Of a stretch of DNA of 64,000 bases, positions 52,048-61,423 are shown piece by piece. Each line of letters starts with the position of its first letter. Positions within the stretch are counted from its first letter, which is position 1. The notes under the pieces are model-generated. The model did not search any database, had not been told where the DNA came from, and saw only the letters and a program-made list of their open reading frames with translations. Source of the stretch: Pseudosulfitobacter pseudonitzschiae. Lineage in GTDB: Bacteria; Pseudomonadota; Alphaproteobacteria; Rhodobacterales; Rhodobacteraceae. The stretch lies in NCBI RefSeq assembly GCF_900129395.1, contig NZ_FQVP01000001.1, positions 744,001-808,000 of the forward strand, read 5' to 3'. The position numbers and the translations under genes were made by a program.

Positions 52048-52737
52048 TTACCCCAAGGCATAGCCGGCACCGCGCACGGTGCGCACCGGGTCAGTCCCGC
52101 CCGAGAGGGTCAGGGCCTTGCGCAGCCGACCGATGTGCACGTCAACGGTGCGCGTATCGACATAGATGTCGCGCCCCCAGACACGGTCCAACAGGCTTTC
52201 ACGGCTCCAGACACGACCCGGCTTTTCCATGAACGTGCTGAGCAGGCGAAACTCGGTCGGTCCCAGCTTGATCTCGGCCTCCCCACGGGTGACGCGGTGG
52301 CGTTCGGCGTCCAGGATGATGTCCTCGTAATGCAACTGTACGCCCACCGTGGCGGGCCGCACGCGGCGCAACTGGCTGCGCACACGTGCCATCAGTTCGA
52401 TCATCGAATAGGGTTTGACCACATAGTCGTCGGCACCGGTTTCCAGGCCTCGCACCTTGTCGACCTCTTCCGAGCGCGCAGACAGCATTATCACAGGAAT
52501 ATCACGGGTTTCCGGCTTGATCTTCAACCTTCGGCAGACCTCGATCCCACTTAGGTGCGGCATCATCCAGTCCAATACGATGATGTCCGGCGACGCCTCG
52601 TCGATCATCATCATCGCATCTTCGCCGTTGCCCGCCGACACCACATCAAATCCTTCGGCAGACAGGTTATACACCAGAACCTCGCGCTGGGCGGGTTCAT
52701 CCTCGACCACAAGCACACGTGGCTGATCTGCTGACAT
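52048..52737 (-). CDS. phoB: Phosphate regulon response regulator PhoB
   Basis: The 229-residue protein has a receiver domain with acidic residues EDE (12-14) and the phospho-acceptor Asp56 in IIVLDWMMP, and Lys in MLSARSEEVDKVRGLE. The C-terminal winged helix carries LGPTEFRLLSTFMEKPGRV and TVDVHIGRLRKAL. It binds Pho boxes such as the one before pstS. Here it is the last gene of the pst operon, with phoR at the far upstream end. This order is common in alphaproteobacteria. The identity rests on both the sequence and the operon. Confidence 0.95.
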   Translation of the reverse strand: MSADQPRVLVVEDEPAQREVLVYNLSAEGFDVVSAGNGEDAMMMIDEASPDIIVLDWMMPHLSGIEVCRRLKIKPETRDIPVIMLSARSEEVDKVRGLETGADDYVVKPYSMIELMARVRSQLRRVRPATVGVQLHYEDIILDAERHRVTRGEAEIKLGPTEFRLLSTFMEKPGRVWSRESLLDRVWGRDIYVDTRTVDVHIGRLRKALTLSGGTDPVRTVRGAGYALG

Positions 52738-52749
52738 GGTCCGGCCCCT

Positions 52750-53457
52750 TTACAGCGGTTGAACCGACGTCGTGTCGGCCTTGGAACGGTTTTCATCAGC
52801 GTGCACGCCGGTGACCAGATACACGGTCTGTTCGGCAATCGACGTCACGTGATCGCCCATGCGCTCGACGTTTTTCGCGATGAAATGCAGGTGCATACAG
52901 GCGGTGATGTTGCGCGGATCTTCCATCATGAAGGTCAGGAATTCGCGGAACAGCGCGTTGTACATCTGGTCGACTTCCATATCGCGGTCGATCACATCCT
53001 GCGCCAGCTCTGCGTCGCGGTTCACATAGGCGTCCAGCGCGTCCTTGAGCATCCGCTCGACCTCGCGCGCCATGCGGCGCAGGGCCCCCGCGCTGTCGCT
53101 GACCGGCGACAGTTGCGCCAGAACGCCGGTGCGCTTGGCCATGTTTTTCGCATAGTCGCCAATACGTTCCAAGTTGGCGCTAATCTTGATCACGCTCAGG
53201 ATCAGGCGCAGGTCCACCGCGATCGGCGCGCGCAGGGCAATGACGCGGGCGGCCTCTTCGTTGATGGTTTCCTCAAGCGCGTCGATCTTCTTGTCGGCCT
53301 TGCGGACCGCCTCGGCGCGTTCTTCATCGCGGGTTTCAAGGCTGATGGCAGCCTCCAAAATCGCTTCTTCTACCAGTCCGCCCATTTTCATGATCTGCGC
53401 CTGAATGGTTTCCAGGTCGCGGTCAAAGACGGAAGCAATGTGTTGATCTGACGGCAT
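52750..53457 (-). CDS. phoU: Phosphate transport system regulator PhoU
   Basis: The protein has 235 residues and two three-helix repeats, each with the metal-contact motif E/DxxxD: IGDYAKNMAKR (about 115) and MGDHVTSIAEQ (about 215). MKMGGLVEEAI at the start is typical. PhoU links the PstSCAB transporter to PhoR and keeps the regulon off when phosphate is plentiful. It lies 12 bases after pstB and 12 before phoB. Confidence 0.95.
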   Translation of the reverse strand: MPSDQHIASVFDRDLETIQAQIMKMGGLVEEAILEAAISLETRDEERAEAVRKADKKIDALEETINEEAARVIALRAPIAVDLRLILSVIKISANLERIGDYAKNMAKRTGVLAQLSPVSDSAGALRRMAREVERMLKDALDAYVNRDAELAQDVIDRDMEVDQMYNALFREFLTFMMEDPRNITACMHLHFIAKNVERMGDHVTSIAEQTVYLVTGVHADENRSKADTTSVQPL

Positions 53458-53469
53458 TATTACTGCTCC

Positions 53470-54264
53470 TTAGCCGATACGGCCAGTGATATAGCTTTCG
53501 GTGCGCGGGTCGGTCGGGTTGGTAAAGATCGTGCCCGTCTCGCCGTATTCGACAAGATTCCCAAGGTGGAAGAACGCGGTTTTCTGGCTGACGCGCGCGG
53601 CTTGCTGCATCGAGTGGGTTACGATCACCACCGAATAGTTCTGGCGCAATTCGTCAATCAATTCCTCGACTTGCGCGGTGGCAATCGGGTCCAGCGCCGA
53701 ACAGGGTTCGTCCATCAGCAGCACTTCGGGCTCGGTCGCCACGGCGCGTGCGATGCACAGACGCTGTTGCTGGCCACCCGAAAGACCGGTGCCGGGCGCA
53801 TCGAGGCGGTCCTTGACCTCGTTCCAGATCGCCCCGCGCCGCAAGGCACGTTCAACGATGTCGTCCAGATCGGCCTTGTTCCTGGCCAGACCGTGAATGC
53901 GCGGGCCGTAAGCCACGTTGTCATAGATCGACTTGGGGAACGGGTTTGGCTTTTGGAACACCATGCCCACCTTGGCGCGCAACTGCACCGGATCGACGCG
54001 CTTGTCATAGATGTCTTCGCCGTCGATCATGATGTCACCCTGGACGCGGCATACATCAATTGTGTCGTTCATCCGGTTGATACAACGCAGGAAAGTTGAC
54101 TTGCCGCAGCCCGAAGGCCCGATGAAGGCCGTGACAGTTTTGTCTTCAATGTCGACGTTCACGTCCTTGATGGCATGTGTATCGCCATAATAGACCTGCA
54201 CGTTGCGCGCACTGATTTTCAGTTTCTGGGTATCCACGGTTCTCTCCGCCATTAGGTCTTTCAT
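53470..54264 (-). CDS. pstB: Phosphate ABC transporter ATP-binding protein PstB
   Basis: The 264-residue ATPase has [20 protein letters not shown] at the start, Walker [10 protein letters not shown], the signature [15 protein letters not shown] and Walker [15 protein letters not shown], with the PstB-specific [20 protein letters not shown] stretch. It powers high-affinity phosphate uptake. The gene lies 18 bases after pstA. ATG at 54264 is the chosen start; a later Met (54252) is possible. Confidence 0.96.
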   Translation of the reverse strand: MKDLMAERTVDTQKLKISARNVQVYYGDTHAIKDVNVDIEDKTVTAFIGPSGCGKSTFLRCINRMNDTIDVCRVQGDIMIDGEDIYDKRVDPVQLRAKVGMVFQKPNPFPKSIYDNVAYGPRIHGLARNKADLDDIVERALRRGAIWNEVKDRLDAPGTGLSGGQQQRLCIARAVATEPEVLLMDEPCSALDPIATAQVEELIDELRQNYSVVIVTHSMQQAARVSQKTAFFHLGNLVEYGETGTIFTNPTDPRTESYITGRIG

Positions 54265-54282
54265 TGGTCTATCTTTCCTTTC

Positions 54283-55626
54283 TTACCAACGCCGCTCGAA
54301 GCGCCGCCGCAGGATGACCGCGATTGTGTTCATGGCCAGAAGGAAGACCAGCAGGATGATGATACCACCCCACGCGCGTTCGTAAAACGCCGGGTCCGCC
54401 CGTTTGGCCCATTCGTAGATTTGCGCAGGCATGGCCGAGTTCGGCGCCAGCAGTCCGCTGGCGATGCCGTCGGGTGCGTTCGAGGCGATAAAGCCCACCA
54501 TACCGATCAACAGCAAAGGTGCCGTTTCCCCCAGTGCCTGTGCCAGGCCGATGATCGTGCCGGTCAGGATACCGGGTGCAGCCAAGGGCAGCACGTGGTG
54601 GAACACCGACTGCATTTTCGACGCGCCGACCCCCAAAGCCGCATCGCGGATCGACGGCGGCACCGCCTTGAGCGACGCGCGGGTCGAGATGATGATTGTG
54701 GGCAGCGTCATCAGCGTCAGCACCAGACCACCGACCAGCGGGGCTGATGTGGGCAGGTGCATGTAGTTGATGAACACGGCAAGGCCCAGAATACCGAACA
54801 CAATCGACGGCACCGCGGCCAGGTTCGAGATGTTGACCTCGATGATATCCGTGATCCAGTTCTTGGGCGCGAATTCTTCCAGATAGATGCTGGCCGCGAC
54901 CCCGATGGGCAGCGCCAAGACCAGCACCACCAGCATCATGAAGAACGACCCCAGCATCGCCACCCCCATGCCGGCCGCCTCGGGGCGGGCGTCAGAGGCA
55001 TCGGCACCGGTGATAAAGGACAGGTTGAATTTCTTCGTCAAAATGCCCTGAGCGATCAGTTTGTCCACGAAATCAAGCTGTTCGGCGCTGATGCTCTTGT
55101 CGTTCGCGATGCTGTCGCGGCTGACCCGCCCTTTCATATAGCCATCAACCCGGCTGGAGGCGAGAAAGTTGAACGAGACCTGCTGACCCACCTTGTCAGG
55201 GTTTGCCAGCACATAGTCGCGCAACTGCGCAGGCGCACCTTTTGAAAGGATATCCGCCATATCGCCGGCCGAAATCTGTCCTTCCATGCCGGTCTTTTCC
55301 ACCATGTCCGTCATCGCCGCTTTCAACAGCGGCGCGTAGCCAAAGGTCGAAACCTTTTTCATCTCTTCGATGTCACGGTTGCCGGACTTGTCCAGCTTGT
55401 CCTCAAGCAGCGCCACGTCAAGGGTGACAAAGGTCTGGGTGAAAGCGCCGGTGCCGCGGCTGACGATGTTGAACAACAAGATCGCCAGCATCAGCAGGCC
55501 TACGGCAATCGCAAGGATTCCGTAAAACTTGAAGCGGGTCTCGGCGGCGTTGCGTTTGCGGGTGCGTGCGTCGGCCTGCAACAGCGTGCCGTGTACGTGC
55601 GGGGTGTCGGATGTCATGTCAGTCAT
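54283..55626 (-). CDS. pstA: Phosphate ABC transporter permease PstA (long form)
   Basis: At 447 residues it is about 150 longer than E. coli PstA. The extra part (about 60-220) follows a first membrane span and is hydrophilic, probably periplasmic, as in the long alphaproteobacterial PstA proteins (DUF3333 type). The channel part has IYLEEFAPKNWITDIIEVNI, the coupling loop DAALGVGASKMQSVFHHVLP and GETAPLLLIG. The start shares one base with the pstC stop. Confidence 0.94.
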   Translation of the reverse strand: MTDMTSDTPHVHGTLLQADARTRKRNAAETRFKFYGILAIAVGLLMLAILLFNIVSRGTGAFTQTFVTLDVALLEDKLDKSGNRDIEEMKKVSTFGYAPLLKAAMTDMVEKTGMEGQISAGDMADILSKGAPAQLRDYVLANPDKVGQQVSFNFLASSRVDGYMKGRVSRDSIANDKSISAEQLDFVDKLIAQGILTKKFNLSFITGADASDARPEAAGMGVAMLGSFFMMLVVLVLALPIGVAASIYLEEFAPKNWITDIIEVNISNLAAVPSIVFGILGLAVFINYMHLPTSAPLVGGLVLTLMTLPTIIISTRASLKAVPPSIRDAALGVGASKMQSVFHHVLPLAAPGILTGTIIGLAQALGETAPLLLIGMVGFIASNAPDGIASGLLAPNSAMPAQIYEWAKRADPAFYERAWGGIIILLVFLLAMNTIAVILRRRFERRW

Positions 55627-57137
55627 CAGTCATACTGCTCGCGGTATTTGCGCACGATATAAAGCGCGATCACATTCAGCCCCAGGGTCAGGACAAACAG
55701 CGTCAGACCCAGGGCAAAGGCCACCAGCGTTTCGGGGCTGGCAAAGTTGGTGTCCCCCGTCAGCTGGCTGACGATACGGGTGGTGATGGTGGTCATCGCC
55801 TCAAGCGGGTTGGCCGAAATCTTGGCAATCGCCCCTGCCCCCAGCACCACGATCATGGTCTCGCCGATGGCGCGGCTGGCGGCCAGCAGGATGGCGCCCA
55901 CGATGCCCGGCAAGGCGGCGGGAAGCACCACCTGGCGGATGGTTTCGGAATGGGTCGCGCCCAGCCCAAGCGAGCCGTCGCGCATGGCCTGCGGCACCGC
56001 GTTGATGATGTCATCGGAGAGCGAGCTGACGAATGGGATCAGCATGATGCCCATGACCAGACCGGCGGTCAGCACAGAGGTTGCACCGCTCATCCACTCG
56101 ACACCCAACAGGCCCTGTTCACCGCGACCAAATATGTTGACCAGTGCGGGGCCGACTGTCAGCAGGGCAAACAGACCGTAAACAATCGTGGGAATGCCGG
56201 CGAGAATCTCCAGCAACGGCTTGGCCGCGCTGCGCAGCTTGGGACCTGCGTATTCGCTGAGATAGATGGCCGAGAACAACCCGATGGGCACAGCCACCAG
56301 AAGGGCGATGATCGAGATATAGAGCGTGCCCCACAAGAGCGGCAGGATCGACAGGTCGCTGTCACCGCGAAAGTTCGGGGCCCAGGTGCTGCCGAAGAAA
56401 AAGTCGGTCCAGGAATGCAGGCGGAAGAAGTTGATCGATTCAAACAGCATCGACAACACGATGCCCACGGTGGTCAGGATCGCGATGCTGGCCGACAGGA
56501 TGAGCAGTGTCAAAATGCCCTTTTCCACCATGTTGCGGGCGCGGAAATCGGCATTGGTCACCCGCAGCGACAGGACAAATCCCGCCAGCGCGATCACGGT
56601 CACCAATGCGACCATCCAGAAGCGGCCCGTGGAGGACTGCGCGCGGTACATCTGGGCGGCGTCCAGCACCGGCTGTTCCACAGCCGATCCCAGCGCCACA
56701 CCTTCGGCGGCCAAGGTGGCGCGCAGGTCTGTGGTGCCAGCGTCCAGCGTGGTGACTTGCTCGGCGTCCATGACGCCGCGTTGTATGATCACGTCCAGAC
56801 CATCGGCCAGACGGCGCACATCGCTCATCACCAGCCCGCGTGACGAACCTTCGGCAATGGCACTGTCGGGGATCGTCTTGAACACGGCGTTGTCGATCAT
56901 CATCGGCTGCGCCAAAAGCCAAATGACCAGCACGCCCAACGCGGGCACTGCGGTCAGCATCGCGGCATTCCAGCCGTAATAGTTTGGTAGCGAGTGAAGG
57001 TTGCGGCGGTCGCCGTTCCCGGACGCCATCGCGCGGCTGCGGGCCATGTAGAACCCCAGGGCAGACAGCCCCAGCACCACGATGACCATCAAGGCCGCGG
57101 CGCTGCCACCGATGAGGCCGTTAAAAAGATCGGACAT
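55626..57137 (-). CDS. pstC: Phosphate ABC transporter permease PstC (long form)
   Basis: This 503-residue protein is longer than E. coli PstC (about 320). It has an extra N-terminal region with two or three additional spans and a hydrophilic segment (about 70-150). The channel domain shows FSAIYLSEYAGPKLRS, LEILAGIPTIVYG, and the coupling loop LGLGATHSETIRQVVLP followed by SRAIGETM. With PstA it forms the phosphate channel. A strong hairpin separates it from the pstS gene. Confidence 0.94.
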   Translation of the reverse strand: MSDLFNGLIGGSAAALMVIVVLGLSALGFYMARSRAMASGNGDRRNLHSLPNYYGWNAAMLTAVPALGVLVIWLLAQPMMIDNAVFKTIPDSAIAEGSSRGLVMSDVRRLADGLDVIIQRGVMDAEQVTTLDAGTTDLRATLAAEGVALGSAVEQPVLDAAQMYRAQSSTGRFWMVALVTVIALAGFVLSLRVTNADFRARNMVEKGILTLLILSASIAILTTVGIVLSMLFESINFFRLHSWTDFFFGSTWAPNFRGDSDLSILPLLWGTLYISIIALLVAVPIGLFSAIYLSEYAGPKLRSAAKPLLEILAGIPTIVYGLFALLTVGPALVNIFGRGEQGLLGVEWMSGATSVLTAGLVMGIMLIPFVSSLSDDIINAVPQAMRDGSLGLGATHSETIRQVVLPAALPGIVGAILLAASRAIGETMIVVLGAGAIAKISANPLEAMTTITTRIVSQLTGDTNFASPETLVAFALGLTLFVLTLGLNVIALYIVRKYREQYD

Positions 57138-57215
57138 TCTCTATCCCCCGGCGGGTGAGCTTTGGCGCACCCAAGTCGTCATTTGCCTTGAAGCGTCTCA
57201 AGACCGGATTTGGTA

Positions 57216-57244
57216 AAAGGCGGCGCGGTTTCTGCGCCGCCTTT
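57216..57244 (-). terminator. Attenuator-like hairpin between pstS and pstC
   Basis: Arms AAAGGCGGCGC (57216-57226) and GCGCCGCCTTT (57234-57244) are perfect 11-base inverted copies with a 7-base loop. On the minus strand the stem is followed by TTTTACC. It probably ends or thins most transcripts after pstS so the binding protein exceeds the membrane parts. Confidence 0.75.
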
Positions 57245-57265
57245 CGAGGTCATCAGACCAAAAGC

Positions 57266-58306
57266 TTAGGACGCGCCACCCATGACGACTTCGTCAGCCA
57301 CAACGCCTTGGGTTTTCGCCAGTTCGGGATCAGCCACCAGACCGTAGTCCGCCAGCGGGCCGTCGGGGCCTGCGATCTCATCCGACACGAAGAACTCGGC
57401 ATATTCTTTCAGGCCGGGGATCACGCCGATGTGCGCTTTCTTGACGTAGAAGAACAGCGGGCGCGACACGGGGTATTCGCCGGTCGAGATGCTTTCGGTC
57501 GAAGGTGTCACACCCGACATGGTTGCCACTTGCAGCTTGTCGGTGTTGTTTTCGTAAAAGGCCAGACCGAACACGCCGATGCCGTCCGCGTTGCTTTCGA
57601 TACGGGCCAGTGTTTCGGTATAGTCGCCGTCGATGTCGACCGACTTGCCGTCTGTGCGCAGTGCGATACAGGCTTTTTCAGCAGCTTTCTTGTCGTCGCC
57701 GTTGGCGGCCTTGAACGCTTCGAAGTCACCGGATTCTTCGCAGCCTGCGAGGATCACTTTTTCTTCGAACACTTCACGTGTGCCGTGCTTGGTGCCGGGC
57801 ACGAAGGCCTGGATCGGCTGGGCGGGGAACGCGGGGTTCACCTGGTCCCATGTGGTGTAGGGGTTGGCGACAACTTCGCCGTCCACGACCACTTTGTCGG
57901 ACAGGGCTTTGTACCAGTCTGTGGGTGTGAATTCGAAGGTGTTGCCGTTGATGTCGCTTGCAAACACGATGCCGTCATAGCCGATCTGAACTTCGATGAT
58001 GTCGGTCACGCCGTTGGCGGCACAGGCTTCAACTTCGCTGTCCTTGATTTTGCGCGAGGCGTTTGCCACGTCGATGGTGTTTTCGCCGACGCCTTCGCAG
58101 AAGCGTTTCAGGCCAGCGGACGAGCCACCCGATTCCACGACGGGTGTCGGGAAGTCAAAGTTTTCGCCAAAAGCTTCGGCCACGATCGAGGCATAGGGCA
58201 GAACGGTCGAGGAACCGGCCACTTGGACCTGATCACGGGCAGCGGCGGCACCGGCAGCGACGGCCGCGATGGCGAATGTAGAAGTTGCAAGTTTTACAAA
58301 GGACAT
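57266..58306 (-). CDS. pstS: Phosphate ABC transporter substrate-binding protein PstS
   Basis: The start at 58306 (MSFVKLATSTFAIAAVAAGA) follows AGGAG and gives 346 residues with a signal peptide; an upstream reading to 58351 is rejected. The mature part has AGSSTVLPYASIVAEAFGE and ESGGSSAGLKRFCEGVGE, the PstS phosphate-binding segments, and DVANASRKIK. It captures phosphate in the periplasm for PstCAB. The promoter has a tandem Pho box. Confidence 0.95.
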   Translation of the reverse strand: MSFVKLATSTFAIAAVAAGAAAARDQVQVAGSSTVLPYASIVAEAFGENFDFPTPVVESGGSSAGLKRFCEGVGENTIDVANASRKIKDSEVEACAANGVTDIIEVQIGYDGIVFASDINGNTFEFTPTDWYKALSDKVVVDGEVVANPYTTWDQVNPAFPAQPIQAFVPGTKHGTREVFEEKVILAGCEESGDFEAFKAANGDDKKAAEKACIALRTDGKSVDIDGDYTETLARIESNADGIGVFGLAFYENNTDKLQVATMSGVTPSTESISTGEYPVSRPLFFYVKKAHIGVIPGLKEYAEFFVSDEIAGPDGPLADYGLVADPELAKTQGVVADEVVMGGAS

Positions 58307-58621
58307 TTCAGTCTCCTGTTTGCGTGTTTCATAGTCTTGGAGCACCCCCATTGGCGTCCTTGCCGCCGACCTAGAGCGTGGACGCTATGCTTTTGTGACA
58401 GTTGCGTAACAGTTTTATGACAACCGGCGGGAATGGCAGATTTTCAGAAGGGTTTTCTTAGGGATTTGGATTTCGGCGGTTCAAGCATGCCACACTCAAT
58501 GGCGCGCACAGCCATGGCACCATATCACACTGCGCCCGTTGAGATTCTGATAGATGTCCTGGCTGTCACACCACATGGGAAAGCCAAGCAGCAGCCCCAG
58601 GGATACCGCATCTGTCGCCGT
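58307..58621. other. 315-base pstS promoter region between phoR and pstS
   Basis: The pstS-proximal half holds the Pho box (58395-58423). The other half (about 58424-58621), behind the phoR stop, shows no coding frame that I trust and no clear terminator. So some transcription from phoR into pstS is possible. Confidence 0.5.
58395..58423 (-). promoter_or_regulatory. Tandem Pho box upstream of pstS
   Basis: On the minus strand three 7-base units follow each other with an 11-base period: TTGTCAT (58423-58417), CTGTTAC (58412-58406) and CTGTCAC (58401-58395). The first two give an 18-base Pho box close to the consensus; the third adds a half-unit. A weak -10 (CATAGC) lies about 8 bases downstream. 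It is 89 bases before the pstS ATG and should bind phosphorylated PhoB. Confidence 0.88.
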
Positions 58622-59704
58622 TCAGGGGTGATCCTGTATCACGCCGCTGCCCTCGGGCTGCAACAATGGCAGCGCCACCTGCACCGTCGTGCCCTGCCCC
58701 AGCACACTGTCAATCCGCAACCGGCCACGGTGCCGGCTGACGATATGTTTGACGATGGCAAGGCCCAAGCCCGTCCCGCCCAGTTCGCGGCTGCGGTGGT
58801 TGTCGGCGCGGTAGAACCGTTCGGTCAGGCGCGGCAGGTGCACCGGATCAATGCCCGGTCCGTCATCCTCGACCACAATCGTCGCACCCGGTCCACGCAG
58901 CGGGCGCAGGTAGTCATGTACCTCGAGCCGCAAGGTGACCTTGCCATTCTTGCCGCCGTATTTGATCGCGTTTTCAATCAGGTTGCTGACCACCTGCACC
59001 AACTGGTCACGGTCGGCGGCCACGGCCACCGGATCATCGCCCAGCTCTGCCACCAGCGTGACCGATGATTCTTCGGCCAGCGGCGTCATCAGCGGCATCA
59101 CCGATGACAGACATTCGCGCAGGTTGACCTGCGTCGTGGGCCGCACCCGTTCGTCGCCTTCGACCCGGCTCAGCGACAACAGGTCACCCACCAGCCGGTT
59201 CATCCGCTCGGCCTGATCCTGCATGATGCCCAGAAACCGCGCCTGCGCCGCGGGATCGTTGCGCGCAGGGCCACGCAGGGTCTCGATAAACCCCATAAGC
59301 GCCGTCAGCGGTGTGCGCAGTTCGTGGCTGACGTTGGCGACGAAATCACGGCGCATCTGTCCTGCGGCCTGAACCTGTGTGACATCCTCGAAGGTCAGCA
59401 GCACCATCGGCGCTTCGTCATCGACCACCACCTGTGCCACGTGCACCGAAAACGTGCTGTGCTGCGATCCGTCGTTGGTCAGATAGGGTGCGGTGCGGGG
59501 CTTGCCCTGGCGCAGGCACGCCTCGACCGCGTCCAGCAGCGCAGGCTGGCGCAGCATGGTGACATAGGGCCGCCCTTCGATCCGCTGGCCAATCAGATTG
59601 CGCGCCGCTGCATTTGCGCCGACGATGACCTCTGACTGGTTCACCACCAGCCCCGGCATCGGCAGCGCCTCGAGCATGGCGCGGATCGCATGGTCCTGCG
59701 GCAT
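58622..59704 (-). CDS. phoR: Phosphate regulon sensor histidine kinase PhoR (soluble form)
   Basis: The 360-residue protein begins directly with a PAS domain (about 5-110; LVVNQSEVIVGANAAARNLI). The kinase core follows: His127 in FVANVSHELRTPLTALMGF, the N box NLIENAIKYGG, DDGPGID and GGTGLGLAIVKHI. No membrane span precedes the PAS domain, unlike in E. coli PhoR, so the protein is presumably cytoplasmic or attached to the PstSCAB-PhoU complex. It stands 5 bases after the Cys/Met PLP-enzyme gene, so it is co-transcribed with a housekeeping operon, and the Pho box for pstS lies after it. Confidence 0.92.
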   Translation of the reverse strand: MPQDHAIRAMLEALPMPGLVVNQSEVIVGANAAARNLIGQRIEGRPYVTMLRQPALLDAVEACLRQGKPRTAPYLTNDGSQHSTFSVHVAQVVVDDEAPMVLLTFEDVTQVQAAGQMRRDFVANVSHELRTPLTALMGFIETLRGPARNDPAAQARFLGIMQDQAERMNRLVGDLLSLSRVEGDERVRPTTQVNLRECLSSVMPLMTPLAEESSVTLVAELGDDPVAVAADRDQLVQVVSNLIENAIKYGGKNGKVTLRLEVHDYLRPLRGPGATIVVEDDGPGIDPVHLPRLTERFYRADNHRSRELGGTGLGLAIVKHIVSRHRGRLRIDSVLGQGTTVQVALPLLQPEGSGVIQDHP

Positions 59705-59709
59705 GGACC

Positions 59710-60897
59710 TCAGCCCTTTACGGCAGCGGCGACTGCGCGTTCAAAGATCGCAACAAGCGCGTCGGGATCTTCCAGCCCCACGGACACGCGAAAGAAACCT
59801 TCGGACATCCCAAGGGACGCGCGCCGCTCGGCGGTCAGTGCCCGGTGCGAGGAGGAGGCCGGATGCGACAGCGTGGTGCCCACATCGCCAAGCGTCGGCG
59901 CAAAGCTCAGGCCCTCCGCGGCAGTGGTGAACGCGTTGGCGGCGTCGCGGCCCCCGTCCAGCTCGAAGCTGACCATGTTGCACCAGCGCCCTTGCAGCAG
60001 GTCGGCGGCGCGGGCGTGGTCCGGGTGGTCGGTGCGCGCAGGGTAGATCACACGCTTGACCCCGCTGAAGCCCGCCAAAGCGTCGGCCAGTTTCATCGCC
60101 GTGGTCTGGCACCGCTCGAACCGCAAATCAAAGCTGAGCATGCCGCGCTCGGCCAGCCAGCAGTCAAACGGGCTGGGTGTCATGCCTGCGGTCACGGTAA
60201 AGACCCGCAGCCGCGTGTTGATCGCCGCATCGCGCGCCGCGACATAGCCCAGCATCACGTCGGAATGGCCCGCCAGCAGCTTGGTCACCGAATGGATGAC
60301 GATGTCGGCGCCATGTTCAAAGGGCTGATAGGCACGCGGCGTGGTGAATGTGTTGTCGACCACCAACAGCACGCCCGCCTCTTTGGCCAACTTGGCCAGC
60401 CCCTTCATATCGGCCACGCGCAGCGTCGGGTTCGATACCACCTCGACCAGGATCATCCGGGTTTCGGGGCGCAGGGCGGCACGCACGGCATCCACGTCAC
60501 CGGGATCGGCCAGCGTCGTTTCGATGCCCAGACGCGGCAGGTCCTCGGCCATCATGCGCAGCGACCGTCCATAAAGCTGGTTGCCGCCGATCACGTGATC
60601 ACCCGATTTCAGCAATCCCAACAGCACCGCCGAAACCGCCGCCATCCCGCTGGAGGTCACGACACCGGGGTTTGGTGCATTCTCCATGCGGTCCAGCAGA
60701 CCCGCAACCACATCGGCGTTGGGGTGACCCTCGCGGCTGTAGGTATAGCCATGCAGCTTGCCCTCGTACTGGCCGTCCAACATGTCAGGCGTGTCGCTGG
60801 CGTAGACCACCGACGGCGACAACGGGGTGACCACCGGGCGCGATGCACTTCCGGGCAAGGGAACGGGGCGGATCAGCGATCCTTTCTCGTTGCGCAT
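59710..60897 (-). CDS. Cys/Met-metabolism PLP-dependent enzyme (cystathionine lyase/synthase type)
   Basis: The 395-residue protein has the PLP-binding lysine Lys206 in HSVTKLLAGHSD and Asp181 in VVDNTFTTPR, both typical of the gamma family. TYSREGHPN and SSGMAAVSAVLLGLLKSGDH near the N-terminus carry the tyrosine and the phosphate-binding loop. Members are cystathionine beta- or gamma-lyases, cystathionine gamma-synthase, or methionine gamma-lyase; the exact reaction cannot be set from motifs alone. It is 1 base from the gamma carbonic anhydrase gene and 5 bases from phoR. Confidence 0.9.
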   Translation of the reverse strand: MRNEKGSLIRPVPLPGSASRPVVTPLSPSVVYASDTPDMLDGQYEGKLHGYTYSREGHPNADVVAGLLDRMENAPNPGVVTSSGMAAVSAVLLGLLKSGDHVIGGNQLYGRSLRMMAEDLPRLGIETTLADPGDVDAVRAALRPETRMILVEVVSNPTLRVADMKGLAKLAKEAGVLLVVDNTFTTPRAYQPFEHGADIVIHSVTKLLAGHSDVMLGYVAARDAAINTRLRVFTVTAGMTPSPFDCWLAERGMLSFDLRFERCQTTAMKLADALAGFSGVKRVIYPARTDHPDHARAADLLQGRWCNMVSFELDGGRDAANAFTTAAEGLSFAPTLGDVGTTLSHPASSSHRALTAERRASLGMSEGFFRVSVGLEDPDALVAIFERAVAAAVKG

Positions 60898-60898
60898 T

Positions 60899-61423
60899 TT
60901 AGCCGACCTTTGTCATGCCGTCGCGGAACCGGCGCATGTTGTCCTGATAATGCAGCGCGCTGGCCTCAAGCCCCTTGATCGCAGCGGCGTCCAGTTCGCG
61001 CACCACCTTGCCCGGTGCCCCCATGACCAGCGACCCATCGGGGATCACCTTGTTTTCGGTGATCAGCGCCCCTGCCCCGATCAGGCAGTTGTTGCCGATC
61101 TTGGCCCCGTTCAGGATCGTGGCACCCATGCCGATCAGGCTGTTGTTGCCGATGGTGCAGCCGTGCAGCATGACCTTGTGACCGATGGTGCAGTTTTCAC
61201 CGATGGTCAGCGGATAACCACGATCGATGTGCATTACACAGTTTTCCTGCACGTTGCTTCCCTTGCCGATGCGGATTTCCTCGTGGTCGGCACGGATCGT
61301 GACCCCGAACCAGACGCTGGAGCCTTCTTCCATCACGACCTTGCCGATCAGGTTGGCATCATGTGCCACCCATGTATCGGGGTGTATGTCGGGGCGATCT
61401 GCGCCCAAGGCGAAAATGGTCAT
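60899..61423 (-). CDS. Gamma carbonic anhydrase family protein
   Basis: The 174-residue protein is a left-handed beta helix made of hexapeptide repeats ([20 protein letters not shown]). The three metal histidines of the family are at His65 (VMHID), His82 and His87 (GHKVMLHG). Homologues hydrate CO2, but many Rhodobacterales members have no proven activity. The ATG overlaps the gmk stop. The protein is cytoplasmic and probably trimeric. Confidence 0.92.
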   Translation of the reverse strand: MTIFALGADRPDIHPDTWVAHDANLIGKVVMEEGSSVWFGVTIRADHEEIRIGKGSNVQENCVMHIDRGYPLTIGENCTIGHKVMLHGCTIGNNSLIGMGATILNGAKIGNNCLIGAGALITENKVIPDGSLVMGAPGKVVRELDAAAIKGLEASALHYQDNMRRFRDGMTKVG

